Assembly (NCBI RefSeq): GCF_020529025.1 | Contig: NZ_JACNMM010000005.1 | Coordinates: 310,001 to 374,000 of the forward strand | Direction: 5' to 3' | Origin: Oceaniglobus trochenteri | GTDB lineage: Bacteria; Pseudomonadota; Alphaproteobacteria; Rhodobacterales; Rhodobacteraceae | Length of the DNA: 64,000 nucleotides | Part shown: one piece after another, positions 9,923-21,906 of the stretch | How the letters are laid out: each line of letters begins with the position of its first letter | Position numbering within the stretch: position 1 is the first letter of the stretch | Notes under the pieces: model-generated | What the model was told of the DNA's origin: nothing | The model's input: the letters and a program-made list of their open reading frames with translations, nothing else | Databases searched by the model: none | Made by a program: the position numbers and the translations under genes

Positions 9923-10276
9923 CATCGGCTTGCTCAGTTCCACCTCGGCGTCATCGCGCACGGCCGTGTAGAAGCAGGACCGGCGGTTGGTGTGGCAGGC
10001 CGGACCTTCCTGGCGCACCAGCGCCAACAGGCAATCACGGTCGCAATCCAGCCGCAGTTCGACCAGATGCTGCACGTGGCCGCTGGTTTCGCCCTTGATC
10101 CAGAAGGCCTGACGCGACCGCGACCAATAGGTCACGCGCCCGGTTTCCAGCGTCTTTGCCACGGCGTCGCGGTTCATCCAGGCCAGCATCAGAACCTCGC
10201 CCGTCTCTGCCTCCTGGGCGATGCAGGGGATCAGTCCGGCCGCATCGAAGCGCAGCGTGTCAGGGTCGAATGCCAT
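9917..10276 (-). CDS. hisI: Phosphoribosyl-AMP cyclohydrolase HisI
   Basis: HisI opens the adenine ring of phosphoribosyl-AMP, the third step of histidine synthesis. The 119-residue product is the single-domain form; HisE is separate at 158-466. Metal-binding and family residues are in [37 protein letters not shown] and [11 protein letters not shown] chose the ATG at 10276 ([10 protein letters not shown]) because the ORF extension upstream is not conserved-looking and the ATG follows AAAGGTGACCCG. It is a single gene, divergent from the IscU-like gene. Confidence 0.95.
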   Translation of the reverse strand: MAFDPDTLRFDAAGLIPCIAQEAETGEVLMLAWMNRDAVAKTLETGRVTYWSRSRQAFWIKGETSGHVQHLVELRLDCDRDCLLALVRQEGPACHTNRRSCFYTAVRDDAEVELSKPML

Positions 10277-10346
10277 CGGGTCACCTTTTCTTCGGGGCGT
10301 GCCGGGGCTATCTACGGGAAGCGATGCAAAAACGAAAGCCTGCGCC

Positions 10347-10787
10347 ATGGCCGACAGCGACATGATCAAACTCTATTCGGGGCGGATTCTCGAACTGGCC
10401 GCGAACATGCCGCACACGGCACCCCTTGCAGACCCCGAGGCCAGCGCGCGCAAACGCTCTCCTCTCTGCGGGTCGACGGTTTCGGTGCAGTTGTGCACCG
10501 AAGATGGCCGGATCAGCGCCTTTTCCCAAGACGTGAAGGCCTGCGCCCTTGGCCAGGCGGCGGCATCGGTGGTGGGCAGCCAGATCATCGGACGCAGCCT
10601 GGCCGAGGTGGAACAGGCCCGTGACCAGTTGAAGGCCATGCTCAAATCCGGCGGCCCCGCCCCCGATGCGCCCTTCGACGGGCTGTCGGTGCTGGAACCC
10701 GCGAAGGATTACAAGAACCGCCACGCTTCGATCATGCTGGCCCTCGAAGCGACCCTGGAAGCCATGCAGACGGCCCAGAACGCCTGA
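10347..10787 (+). CDS. IscU/NifU-like iron-sulfur scaffold relative lacking the third ligand cysteine
   Basis: The 146-residue protein has the IscU fold pattern. [11 protein letters not shown] matches the first cysteine region and [14 protein letters not shown] the second. Where IscU has HCS with the third cysteine, this protein has [11 protein letters not shown], so the cysteine is Ala while the preceding His stays. The CGD aspartate is also replaced (CGST). Rhodobacterales often keep such a protein beside hisI. A role in Fe-S assembly is plausible from the fold, but a classical three-Cys scaffold is not present. The ATG at 10347 is the first in frame that starts the conserved region. Confidence 0.8.
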   Translation: MADSDMIKLYSGRILELAANMPHTAPLADPEASARKRSPLCGSTVSVQLCTEDGRISAFSQDVKACALGQAAASVVGSQIIGRSLAEVEQARDQLKAMLKSGGPAPDAPFDGLSVLEPAKDYKNRHASIMLALEATLEAMQTAQNA

Positions 10788-10805
10788 ACCGTATCGGTTT
10801 GAGCC

Positions 10806-10843
10806 AAAAAAAACGCCGCGCATTCCCTGGGGGAATGGCGGCG
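10806..10843 (-). terminator. Intrinsic terminator for the 38-residue gene
   Basis: Read on the minus strand, a G+C-rich stem (CGCCGC/GCGGCG, then CATTCCC/GGGAATG with one bulged base, 10814-10843) is followed by eight T. There is no T-run on the plus strand, so it acts on minus-strand transcripts, ending the unit that starts near 11200. Confidence 0.85.
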
Positions 10844-10989
10844 TCAGTGGCATGTTCGTTCGCACCGGGCGATCGCGGGGGTTGAGGCACCCGGATCTTG
10901 GGGACAGAGGCAGCGCATCTTCGTTGGGGACATGGGATGCGGAACCGGCCGAAACGAACAGCAGGCAGTCAGTGAAAACTCCGTAAGCG

Positions 10990-11106
10990 TCAAAAACCGG
11001 GCAGGTAAAGCCCGCCCATCAGCAGCACGAACAGCGCCATGGCGCCGGCAAGATCCTTGATCAACGTGTCCGACCGGCCCAGAACCGTCTTGATCTGCCT
11101 GATCAT
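10990..11106 (-). CDS. 38-residue single-span membrane protein under a LexA-type operator
   Basis: This small gene reads MIRQIKTVLGRSDTLIKD, then a hydrophobic segment at positions 19-36, and ends GF. The basic N-terminus predicts a cytoplasmic amphipathic head and one transmembrane helix. GAACAGGAAAGGATGGCAAG precedes the ATG, giving a purine-rich ribosome-binding site. Five GTTC half-sites lie 55-103 bp upstream, including one exact GTTC-N7-GTTC, and a strong terminator lies downstream, so this is a free-standing unit. The small SOS proteins SidA (Caulobacter, division inhibitor) and TisB (E. coli) have the same design. The function is inference; no sequence similarity to them is claimed. 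Confidence 0.7.
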   Translation of the reverse strand: MIRQIKTVLGRSDTLIKDLAGAMALFVLLMGGLYLPGF

Positions 11107-11160
11107 CTTGCCATCCTTTCCTGTTCGTATCGCTTTGTTGCTTCTTTGTTCTCACATCAG

Positions 11161-11209
11161 GAACGCTGTGTAAAGAACTTTATGAGAACATTTGCGAACA
11201 AACCGGAAC
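11161..11209 (-). promoter_or_regulatory. Run of LexA-type half-sites
   Basis: On the minus strand GTTC occurs at 11206-11209, 11196-11199, 11186-11189, 11175-11178 and 11161-11164. The pair at 11175-11189 is GTTCTCATAAAGTTC, an exact match to the alphaproteobacterial LexA box GTTC-N7-GTTC. Neighbouring half-sites are 10, 10, 11 and 14 bp apart, so most lie on one DNA face. The run begins 8 bp after the recG stop and precedes the 38-residue gene. Confidence 0.7.
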
Positions 11210-11216
11210 ATCCGAC

Positions 11217-16217
<5,001 letters not shown>

Positions 16218-16262
16218 TCGTCTCTCCGCCGGTTCCCGAATTGATCCCCACCTTGGTCGCAA

Positions 16263-16298
16263 ATGGTTAATGACCGGTTACGCTTAATCCCGGTTAAC
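16263..16298 (-). promoter_or_regulatory. CtrA-type half-site cluster upstream of ctrA
   Basis: The minus strand holds TTAACCAT (16263-16270), TTAA at 16284-16287 and GTTAAC at 16293-16298. On the plus strand TTAA-TGACCGG-TTAC (16267-16281) has the CtrA N7 spacing with one mismatch. TTAA-N6-TTAA (16284-16297) is one base short. Position just before ctrA suggests autoregulation. Confidence 0.5.
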
Positions 16299-16307
16299 AT
16301 GTTCTCC

Positions 16308-16586
16308 TTAAAGTTGTCTATATTTTTGCAATCTCGTGGTCTTTAATGCGGCTTCTCCGTGGCGATCCACGGCGCGGCACCAGGCGCCGAATTCCTCGTC
16401 CGTAAGGCCATAGGTCTTCAGCGCCTCGGATTGCGTGATCAACCCGCCGATGACCGCGCGCACCACCGCCGCCTTGCGGCTGGCGACCCAGCGCTTGGTG
16501 TCCGGATCGGGCAGATCGGCCCTTGTCATCATCTGTCCGCCGGGCAGCTTTACGGCCCGCGGTCCGGTCACTTTCTTAAGAAACAT
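16308..16586 (-). CDS. sciP: CtrA inhibitor SciP (DUF1153)
   Basis: SciP binds CtrA and blocks it from activating promoters. The 92-residue protein starts MFLKKVTGPRAVKLPGG and has the DUF1153 segments DLPDPDTKRWVASRKAAVV, GGLITQSEALKTYGLTDEEF and WCRAVDRHGEAALKTT, a helix-turn-helix-like fold. The ATG at 16586 follows GAAAGGGGTGTTACC. It is directly upstream of ctrA, and the ribosome-binding sequence TAAGGAG overlaps its stop. Confidence 0.93.
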   Translation of the reverse strand: MFLKKVTGPRAVKLPGGQMMTRADLPDPDTKRWVASRKAAVVRAVIGGLITQSEALKTYGLTDEEFGAWCRAVDRHGEAALKTTRLQKYRQL

Positions 16587-16657
16587 GGTAACACCCCTTT
16601 CGTACCCCCGGGGCAGACCGTAAAAGGCAGCACTTAATGGGGGGTGAAACGGCACCC

Positions 16658-16685
16658 TTGAGAGTGCTTCCAATTTTCCTATATT
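16658..16685 (+). promoter_or_regulatory. Probable mnmA promoter
   Basis: TTGAGA (16658-16663), a 16-bp spacer and TATATT (16680-16685). A transcription start would fall near 16692, which is the first possible ATG; this supports translation from the later ATG at 16710. Confidence 0.5.
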
Positions 16686-16709
16686 CCGACGATGCCCAAC
16701 GGAGCCGCC

Positions 16710-17852
16710 ATGCCACTCGATCGCAACCACCCGCTGAATTCGCTTGGCTTTGCCAAGCCCCCCGCCGAAACCCGCGTGGTCGTGGCAATGTCGGGCGGTG
16801 TCGACAGTTCGGTCGTTGCGGCCGAACTGGCGGCCGAAGGTTACGACGTGGTGGGGGTGACCCTGCAACTTTACGATCATGGCGCGGCGCTGGCCAAGAA
16901 GGGTGCCTGTTGCGCCGGGCGTGACATTCACGATGCCCGCCGCGTGGCCGAGACCATGGGCTTTCCCCACTATGTACTTGATTACGAAAACAAGTTTCAG
17001 GAAGCGGTGATCGACGAATTCGCCGACAGCTATCTGGCCGGCGCAACGCCCGTGCCCTGCATCCGTTGCAACGAGAGGGTGAAGTTCAAGGACCTGCTGG
17101 AAACGGCCCGCGATCTTGACGCCGATTGCATGGCCACGGGCCACTACATCCAGCGCAAGATGGGCCCCGAGAAGGCCGAGCTTCACGCCGCCGCCGATGC
17201 AAACCGCGACCAGAGCTATTTCCTGTTCTCCACCACGCAGGAACAGCTGGATTATCTGCGCTTCCCCCTGGGTCATCTGGCCAGCAAGGCCGAAACCCGC
17301 GCCCTCGCGGCCAGGTATGGCCTCAGCGTGGCCGACAAGCCCGACAGCCAGGACATCTGTTTCGTGCCCAACGGCAACTATGCCGCCGTGATCGAGAAGC
17401 TGCGCCCCGGTGCGGCCGATCCGGGGCGCATCGTCGATGTCGAGGGGCGCGACCTGGGCGAACATCGCGGCGTGATCCACTATACCGTCGGCCAGCGGCG
17501 CGGCCTTGGCATCGGCGGGCTGGACGAACCGCTCTATGTCGTGCGTCTTGACGTGGACCGGCGCGAGGTTGTCGTGGGGCCGAAATCGCTGCTTTCAACC
17601 CGCACCGTACCCCTGAAAGAGATCAACTGGCTGGGGGATGCGCCGCTGACCTCGCAGGAGGAATGGCACATTCTGGTCAAGGTCCGCTCGACCCGCCCGC
17701 CCCGCGCCGCGATCCTGCGCCCGCGCGGCGAAGGACAGGCCGAGGTGGAACTGCTGACCCCGGAGGAAGGTGTTTCCCCGGGCCAGGCCTGCGTGTTCTA
17801 TGATCCGGACAGCAGCCGGATCTTCGGCGGCGGCTGGATCACCAAGGGCTGA
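16710..17852 (+). CDS. mnmA: tRNA-specific 2-thiouridylase MnmA
   Basis: MnmA adds sulfur to C2 of the wobble uridine in tRNAs for Lys, Glu and Gln. The product has 380 residues. The ATP-binding PP-loop is [19 protein letters not shown]. The catalytic cysteines are in [13 protein letters not shown] and [11 protein letters not shown]. The C-terminus has the central and beta-barrel domains ([33 protein letters not shown]). I chose ATG 16710 because GGAG lies 5 bp upstream and the promoter leaves no leader for the alternative ATG at 16692. Confidence 0.95.
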   Translation: MPLDRNHPLNSLGFAKPPAETRVVVAMSGGVDSSVVAAELAAEGYDVVGVTLQLYDHGAALAKKGACCAGRDIHDARRVAETMGFPHYVLDYENKFQEAVIDEFADSYLAGATPVPCIRCNERVKFKDLLETARDLDADCMATGHYIQRKMGPEKAELHAAADANRDQSYFLFSTTQEQLDYLRFPLGHLASKAETRALAARYGLSVADKPDSQDICFVPNGNYAAVIEKLRPGAADPGRIVDVEGRDLGEHRGVIHYTVGQRRGLGIGGLDEPLYVVRLDVDRREVVVGPKSLLSTRTVPLKEINWLGDAPLTSQEEWHILVKVRSTRPPRAAILRPRGEGQAEVELLTPEEGVSPGQACVFYDPDSSRIFGGGWITKG

Positions 17853-17919
17853 GACCGGACGCCGCGGTCCGTGGGCGTGAAACCGTCAGAGGGCGCGCCC
17901 CGGGGCTTTGACCTGCGCA

Positions 17920-17942
17920 GGGATATTTGAAGACCAAAGATG
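17920..17942 (+). repeat. Dispersed intergenic repeat, family B, copy 1
   Basis: Core GGGATATTTGAAGACCAAAG plus ATG, located between the convergent ends of mnmA and lpxB. G+C-rich self-complementary sequence (GGGCGCGCCC, 17891-17900) lies just upstream. Related copies are at 36359-36381 and 45670-45692. Confidence 0.8.
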
Positions 17943-17986
17943 GGCGGATCGCGGCTTGAGTGAATCCGTCGGAGCGAGGCGGCCGG

Positions 17987-19156
17987 TCAGGCTTCGCGCA
18001 CCTTGGGCAACCCCTCCAGCACCGCCTGCGCGGCACGCAGGCCGGGCGGTTCGCCGCCCCTGCCCAGCTTCTCCATGGTCTGAGCCAGGACCTCGTGTTG
18101 CCCGTCCGGTGCGGCCAGAACCGCGTCCAGCGCCCGGGCCATGGGCGCGGGGCGGCAGGCAGGGCCCAGGAATTCGGGGATCAGACGCGTGCCGGTCACG
18201 ATATTGGCCAGCGTGACCGTGTCGATCAGTGCCATGCGCGACATGATCTGCCAACTGAGCCAGCTCATGTCGTAACCGATGACCATGGGCGTATCGGCCG
18301 CCGCCAGCTCCAGCGATACCGTCCCCGAGGCCGCGAGGGCCACATCGGCGGCGCCAAAGGCGGCGGCCTTGGCATGGCGCGCAGCCTCGGGCGGCGCGCC
18401 GCGCGGGTCAAGCACGACCGGGCCGCCGGGCCAGCCCGAGACCGCCTCCCGCACCCTGTCGGCAACCCCGGGCGCGGCGGGAACGACGATGCGCAGGTCG
18501 GGGCGCAGCCGTGCGAGGCGGGCGACGGTTTCACCGAAGATCGGAAGCAGGCGCCCCACCTCGCTGTTGCGCGAACCGGGCAGCACCAGAAGCAGCGGCG
18601 CCGCGCCGATGCCATGGGCCTGACGAAAGGCATCACGCGCCGCGGCGTCGGCCTGTGGCTCGGTCACCACCGGGTGGCCCACGAAATCACAGCGGATGCC
18701 CGCGGCCCGCATCAAGGGCGGCTCCATCGGCAGCAGCGCCAGCACCTGATCGACATGGGGCGCCATCTTCGCCGCGCGCCCCGGCCGCCAGGCCCAGACC
18801 GAAGGCGCGACGTAATGCACCGTGTGCACATGGGCACTGCGCCGCACCCGCGCCGCCACCCGCAGGCAGAAATCGGGGCTGTCGATGGTGATCAGGGCAT
18901 CGGGGCGCAGGGCCAGAACAGCATCGGCGGTCTGGATCATCCTTGCCCGCAGGTGGCGATACTTCGGCAGCACCTCGGCAATGCCCATGACGCTGAGTTC
19001 GTTCATGTCGAACAGGCTGTCCAGCCCCTCGGCCTGCATCAGGGGGCCGCCGACGCCGTGAAAGCTGATGTCGGGGCGCAGGCTTTTCAGCCCCGCCATC
19101 AGGGCCGCGCCCAAACGGTCCCCCGAAGCCTCGCCCGCGACAAGGAAGATCTTCAC
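17987..19156 (-). CDS. lpxB: Lipid-A-disaccharide synthase LpxB
   Basis: LpxB, a GT-B glycosyltransferase at the inner membrane, joins lipid X and UDP-diacylglucosamine to form the lipid A disaccharide. The 389-residue protein has the N-terminal GEASGDRLGAALMAGL loop, GVGGPLMQAEG, IDSPDFCLRVA, HYVAPSVWAWRPGRA and FVGHPVV, all family signatures. LLLVLPGSRNSEV starts the UDP-sugar binding half. It is the last gene of the lpx cluster and overlaps lpxI by 4 bp. Confidence 0.96.
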   Translation of the reverse strand: MKIFLVAGEASGDRLGAALMAGLKSLRPDISFHGVGGPLMQAEGLDSLFDMNELSVMGIAEVLPKYRHLRARMIQTADAVLALRPDALITIDSPDFCLRVAARVRRSAHVHTVHYVAPSVWAWRPGRAAKMAPHVDQVLALLPMEPPLMRAAGIRCDFVGHPVVTEPQADAAARDAFRQAHGIGAAPLLLVLPGSRNSEVGRLLPIFGETVARLARLRPDLRIVVPAAPGVADRVREAVSGWPGGPVVLDPRGAPPEAARHAKAAAFGAADVALAASGTVSLELAAADTPMVIGYDMSWLSWQIMSRMALIDTVTLANIVTGTRLIPEFLGPACRPAPMARALDAVLAAPDGQHEVLAQTMEKLGRGGEPPGLRAAQAVLEGLPKVREA

Positions 19157-19986
19157 GCCCGCACCCAGAGGAAAAGCCCCGCCGCATTGGCCCGGGCCAC
19201 CATGAGTTCACGGTCCAGCAGCAGAACGCCCCCCGCCGCAACGACAATGCCCGCAAGGCCAAGCTCGGCCGCCAGCGCCACCGTGTCGGGGCCGATGGCG
19301 GGCAGATCAATGCGCCGGTCCTGCCCTGGTTTCGGCGCCTTGAACAGGATACCGCCCCGCGTGGGGGGTGGTGCAGGCAGTGTGCCCGCGTCCTGCGCCA
19401 TGAGCGCAAGGCTGCGCAGCATCCAGTCGGTGCCGGCCTGCGCCTCGATCGCAAGGGCCTGGCCGCGCAGCACGACACAGCCCTGCCCCACATCGGCCTG
19501 CCCCATGGCCGCCACGATCCCGGCGGCCCGACTGGCGTCACCCCTGACCAGGTCGCCCGGAGTGGCGCGCGTCAGGACACCTTCATCGGCCAGCAGCCCC
19601 GGCAGCAGGTCATGGGCGGCGACGATGGCGATCCCGGCCTCTTGGAACAGGTCCAGCACCACGCGCAACGCGCCATCGTCGCCCTGCCCCAGCGCCGCCA
19701 TCAGACGCGGCACCAGCGGCAAGGTGGCGGCGTCGATCCGAGCCGGATCAACCACCGGGCGGCGGATCGCCCCGGCGAAACAGGCGCGGGTGACACCCCG
19801 CGCGACAAGGGTTTCGATCAGGCTGCCCAGGGTTTCAAGGCGGAAGGTCAGCACATCGTCGCGCGCCGGGCCATCCCAGGGGCTGCCCTCCAACTGCGCG
19901 AGGAGCAGCGGCGCGCCCCCTTCGGCAAGCATTTCTGCCAGAAGCACCGGCAGGCGTCCCTGCCCGGCGATCAGACAGAGGCTCAT
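19153..19986 (-). CDS. lpxI: UDP-2,3-diacylglucosamine pyrophosphatase LpxI
   Basis: LpxI makes lipid X from UDP-2,3-diacylglucosamine and replaces LpxH in most alphaproteobacteria. The 277-residue protein (DUF1009) starts [19 protein letters not shown] and contains ARGVTRACFAGAIRRP, LGQGDDGALRVVLDLFQ and the C-terminal IGPDTVALAAELGLAGIVV. ACFAGAIRRP and QGDDGALR are conserved; the Asp in the latter is probably catalytic. Overlaps of 4 bp with lpxA and lpxB show coupling. Confidence 0.94.
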   Translation of the reverse strand: MSLCLIAGQGRLPVLLAEMLAEGGAPLLLAQLEGSPWDGPARDDVLTFRLETLGSLIETLVARGVTRACFAGAIRRPVVDPARIDAATLPLVPRLMAALGQGDDGALRVVLDLFQEAGIAIVAAHDLLPGLLADEGVLTRATPGDLVRGDASRAAGIVAAMGQADVGQGCVVLRGQALAIEAQAGTDWMLRSLALMAQDAGTLPAPPPTRGGILFKAPKPGQDRRIDLPAIGPDTVALAAELGLAGIVVAAGGVLLLDRELMVARANAAGLFLWVRA

Positions 19987-20780
19987 GACGGGGTCAGGAA
20001 GCCACGGTCGCTGTCGGCCGTGATGAAATCGACGATGGTGCGCACATAGGCGCTGTCGGTTTCCTCGCCCAGGCGGCGGGCGCGGTCCTGGAAGGCGCCG
20101 TCGCCCTGCTTCAGCATCTGGAAGGCGGCGCGCAGGGCGGTGATGTCGGCGCGGCTGACGCCCTTGCGCTTGAGCCCGACAAGGTTCAGCCCGTCCAGCT
20201 CTCCGCGCGGGCCCTGCACCAGCGCATGGGGGATCACGTCATTCGTCACCATGGTCACGGCGCCGATGATGGCCCCCTGCCCGATGCGCACCCATTGATG
20301 CACCCCAGCGAGGCCGCCAATGATCACGTCGTCGCCCACGACACAATGCCCCGCAAGGGCCGAGTTGTTGACCATGATCACCCGGTTGCCCACCTGCGCG
20401 TCATGGGCCACATGGGCCCCGGCCATGAACAGGCAATCGTCCCCCACCCGCGTCACGCCGCCACCACCGGAAGTGCCGGTGTTCATCGTCACGCTTTCGC
20501 GGATGCGGCAGCGCGCGCCGATCTCAAGACGGGTCGTTTCGCCGGCAAACTTAAGATCCTGTGGAATTTCACCCACGCAGGCGAAGGAAAACACCGTGGT
20601 CTCGGCGCCGATGGTCGTCTGGCCCGTGATCACCGCATGGCTTTTGACGACACAGCCCTCATCCAGCCGGACATCGCCGCCGATCACGCAGAACGGGCCG
20701 ATTTCGACGCGGGGGCCGATCCGGGCGCCGTCTTCGATCACCGCCGAGGGGTGAATACGGGCTGAGGCGTCGATGCTCAC
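19983..20780 (-). CDS. lpxA: UDP-N-acetylglucosamine acyltransferase LpxA
   Basis: LpxA adds the first acyl chain to UDP-GlcNAc. The 265-residue trimeric left-handed beta-helix protein starts [20 protein letters not shown] and shows hexapeptide repeats over most of its length. The catalytic His is expected in [33 protein letters not shown] and the C-terminal helical domain follow. The start overlaps fabZ and the stop overlaps lpxI, each by 4 bp. Confidence 0.96.
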   Translation of the reverse strand: MSIDASARIHPSAVIEDGARIGPRVEIGPFCVIGGDVRLDEGCVVKSHAVITGQTTIGAETTVFSFACVGEIPQDLKFAGETTRLEIGARCRIRESVTMNTGTSGGGGVTRVGDDCLFMAGAHVAHDAQVGNRVIMVNNSALAGHCVVGDDVIIGGLAGVHQWVRIGQGAIIGAVTMVTNDVIPHALVQGPRGELDGLNLVGLKRKGVSRADITALRAAFQMLKQGDGAFQDRARRLGEETDSAYVRTIVDFITADSDRGFLTPS

Positions 20781-21229
20781 TTCGGCAGGTCCATCATCGC
20801 GGTGAATTCGGCCTCGCAGGCCAGTTCGCCGTCAACCGTGGCCCGGCCGTGGAACTTCCACACCTTGCCGCCGCCCCGCTTCGTGGTGATCTGCATTTCC
20901 AGAACGTCGCCGGGCACCACCTTGCGGCGGAACTTGGCGCTGTCGATCGCCATGAAATAGACGAGGAAATTCTTGTCGGCCAGGTCCATGTCGACGCCGA
21001 CCATCACAGCCGCGGTCTGGGCCATCGCCTCGACGATGGTGACACCCGGCATGATCGGCGTGCCGGGAAAATGGCCCTGGAAATGCGGTTCGTTCATGGT
21101 GACGTTCTTGATCCCGACGGCGCTGTCGTGGCCGACGATATCGCGCACCCGGTCCACCAGAAGGAAGGGATAGCGATGGGGAATGATCCGCTGGATCAAC
21201 TGGATATCGGCGCTTGTCTTGTCACTCAT
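20777..21229 (-). CDS. fabZ: 3-hydroxyacyl-ACP dehydratase FabZ
   Basis: FabZ dehydrates 3-hydroxyacyl-ACP in fatty acid elongation. From ATG 21229 it has 150 residues with the hot-dog fold. The catalytic His is in [13 protein letters not shown] and the catalytic Glu in [28 protein letters not shown] joins them. Upstream codons in this frame are not family-like. It sits between skp and lpxA, the common order, balancing phospholipid and lipid A synthesis. Confidence 0.96.
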   Translation of the reverse strand: MSDKTSADIQLIQRIIPHRYPFLLVDRVRDIVGHDSAVGIKNVTMNEPHFQGHFPGTPIMPGVTIVEAMAQTAAVMVGVDMDLADKNFLVYFMAIDSAKFRRKVVPGDVLEMQITTKRGGGKVWKFHGRATVDGELACEAEFTAMMDLPK

Positions 21230-21293
21230 CGGGCATCCTCTCCGGGTTTGGACCCTGACTAGCAACTGGCGCAGGGTGCCGCAAGCGACCCGC

Positions 21294-21905
21294 TCAGTCG
21301 GCCGTGGGGGTGTTGGGGGGTGTCGGCGCCCCTTCGGCGGGTTCCGGCCGCCCGGGTTCGGAAGGCCCGGCGGCGGTTCCGTCGCCCAGGGCCGCGTCGA
21401 TCCGGCTGACCGCGACATCGGTGATGTCGATCACCTCGGCCGAAAGGAAGACCACCCGCTGGTCAAGGATGGCCACGGCGCCGCGTTCACGCATGATCTG
21501 CGACAGGATCTCGGCGACGCGGGTGAAGAACCTCGCCTGTGCCTCGTCGCTTGACCGCGACAGCGCGCGCGCCTTGGCATCCTGTTCGGTGCGCAGGGCG
21601 GTGACCTTTTCGTCGAATGCCTTGGCCAGCGCGCGGAACTCATCCACCGGCAGGGTGTCGCGCTTGTCGGTAAGCTCCTGTTCCTCGGCCACCAGCCGGG
21701 CCTCGATCTGGCGATTCTCGGCTGCCAGCTCGCCCGAGGCCACGGCGATATCCTCGCGCATGCGCTGGCCGAACTGCGAACGCAGGAAAAGCTCCTCCTG
21801 GTCGAGGATCAGCAGCGGCCCGGTGTCCTGGGCCGCCGCCGGGTCGGCGACTGGCGCAAGGGCCAGCGCCAGAAGCGCCGCCCGGATCATCGCTCCGGGC
21901 GCCAT
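21294..21905 (-). CDS. skp: OmpH/Skp family periplasmic chaperone
   Basis: Skp-type chaperones hold unfolded outer-membrane proteins in the periplasm for BamA. The 203-residue protein has a signal peptide ([20 protein letters not shown], cut near AAAQ) and a long charged helical coiled coil (about 45-150), as in Skp tentacles. A low-complexity Pro/Glu/Thr tail ends it. The ATG is at 21905; an in-frame ATG at 21890 after CCGGAGCG is an alternative. The gene starts 1 bp after the bamA stop. Confidence 0.88.
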   Translation of the reverse strand: MAPGAMIRAALLALALAPVADPAAAQDTGPLLILDQEELFLRSQFGQRMREDIAVASGELAAENRQIEARLVAEEQELTDKRDTLPVDEFRALAKAFDEKVTALRTEQDAKARALSRSSDEAQARFFTRVAEILSQIMRERGAVAILDQRVVFLSAEVIDITDVAVSRIDAALGDGTAAGPSEPGRPEPAEGAPTPPNTPTAD

Positions 21906-21906
21906 C

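Noticed and set aside
10844-11155. Minus-strand frame of 103 codons in the region of the 38-residue gene
   Set aside because: It lacks a good ribosome-binding site and membrane or domain features. The 38-codon frame in another register has both, and fits between operator and terminator.
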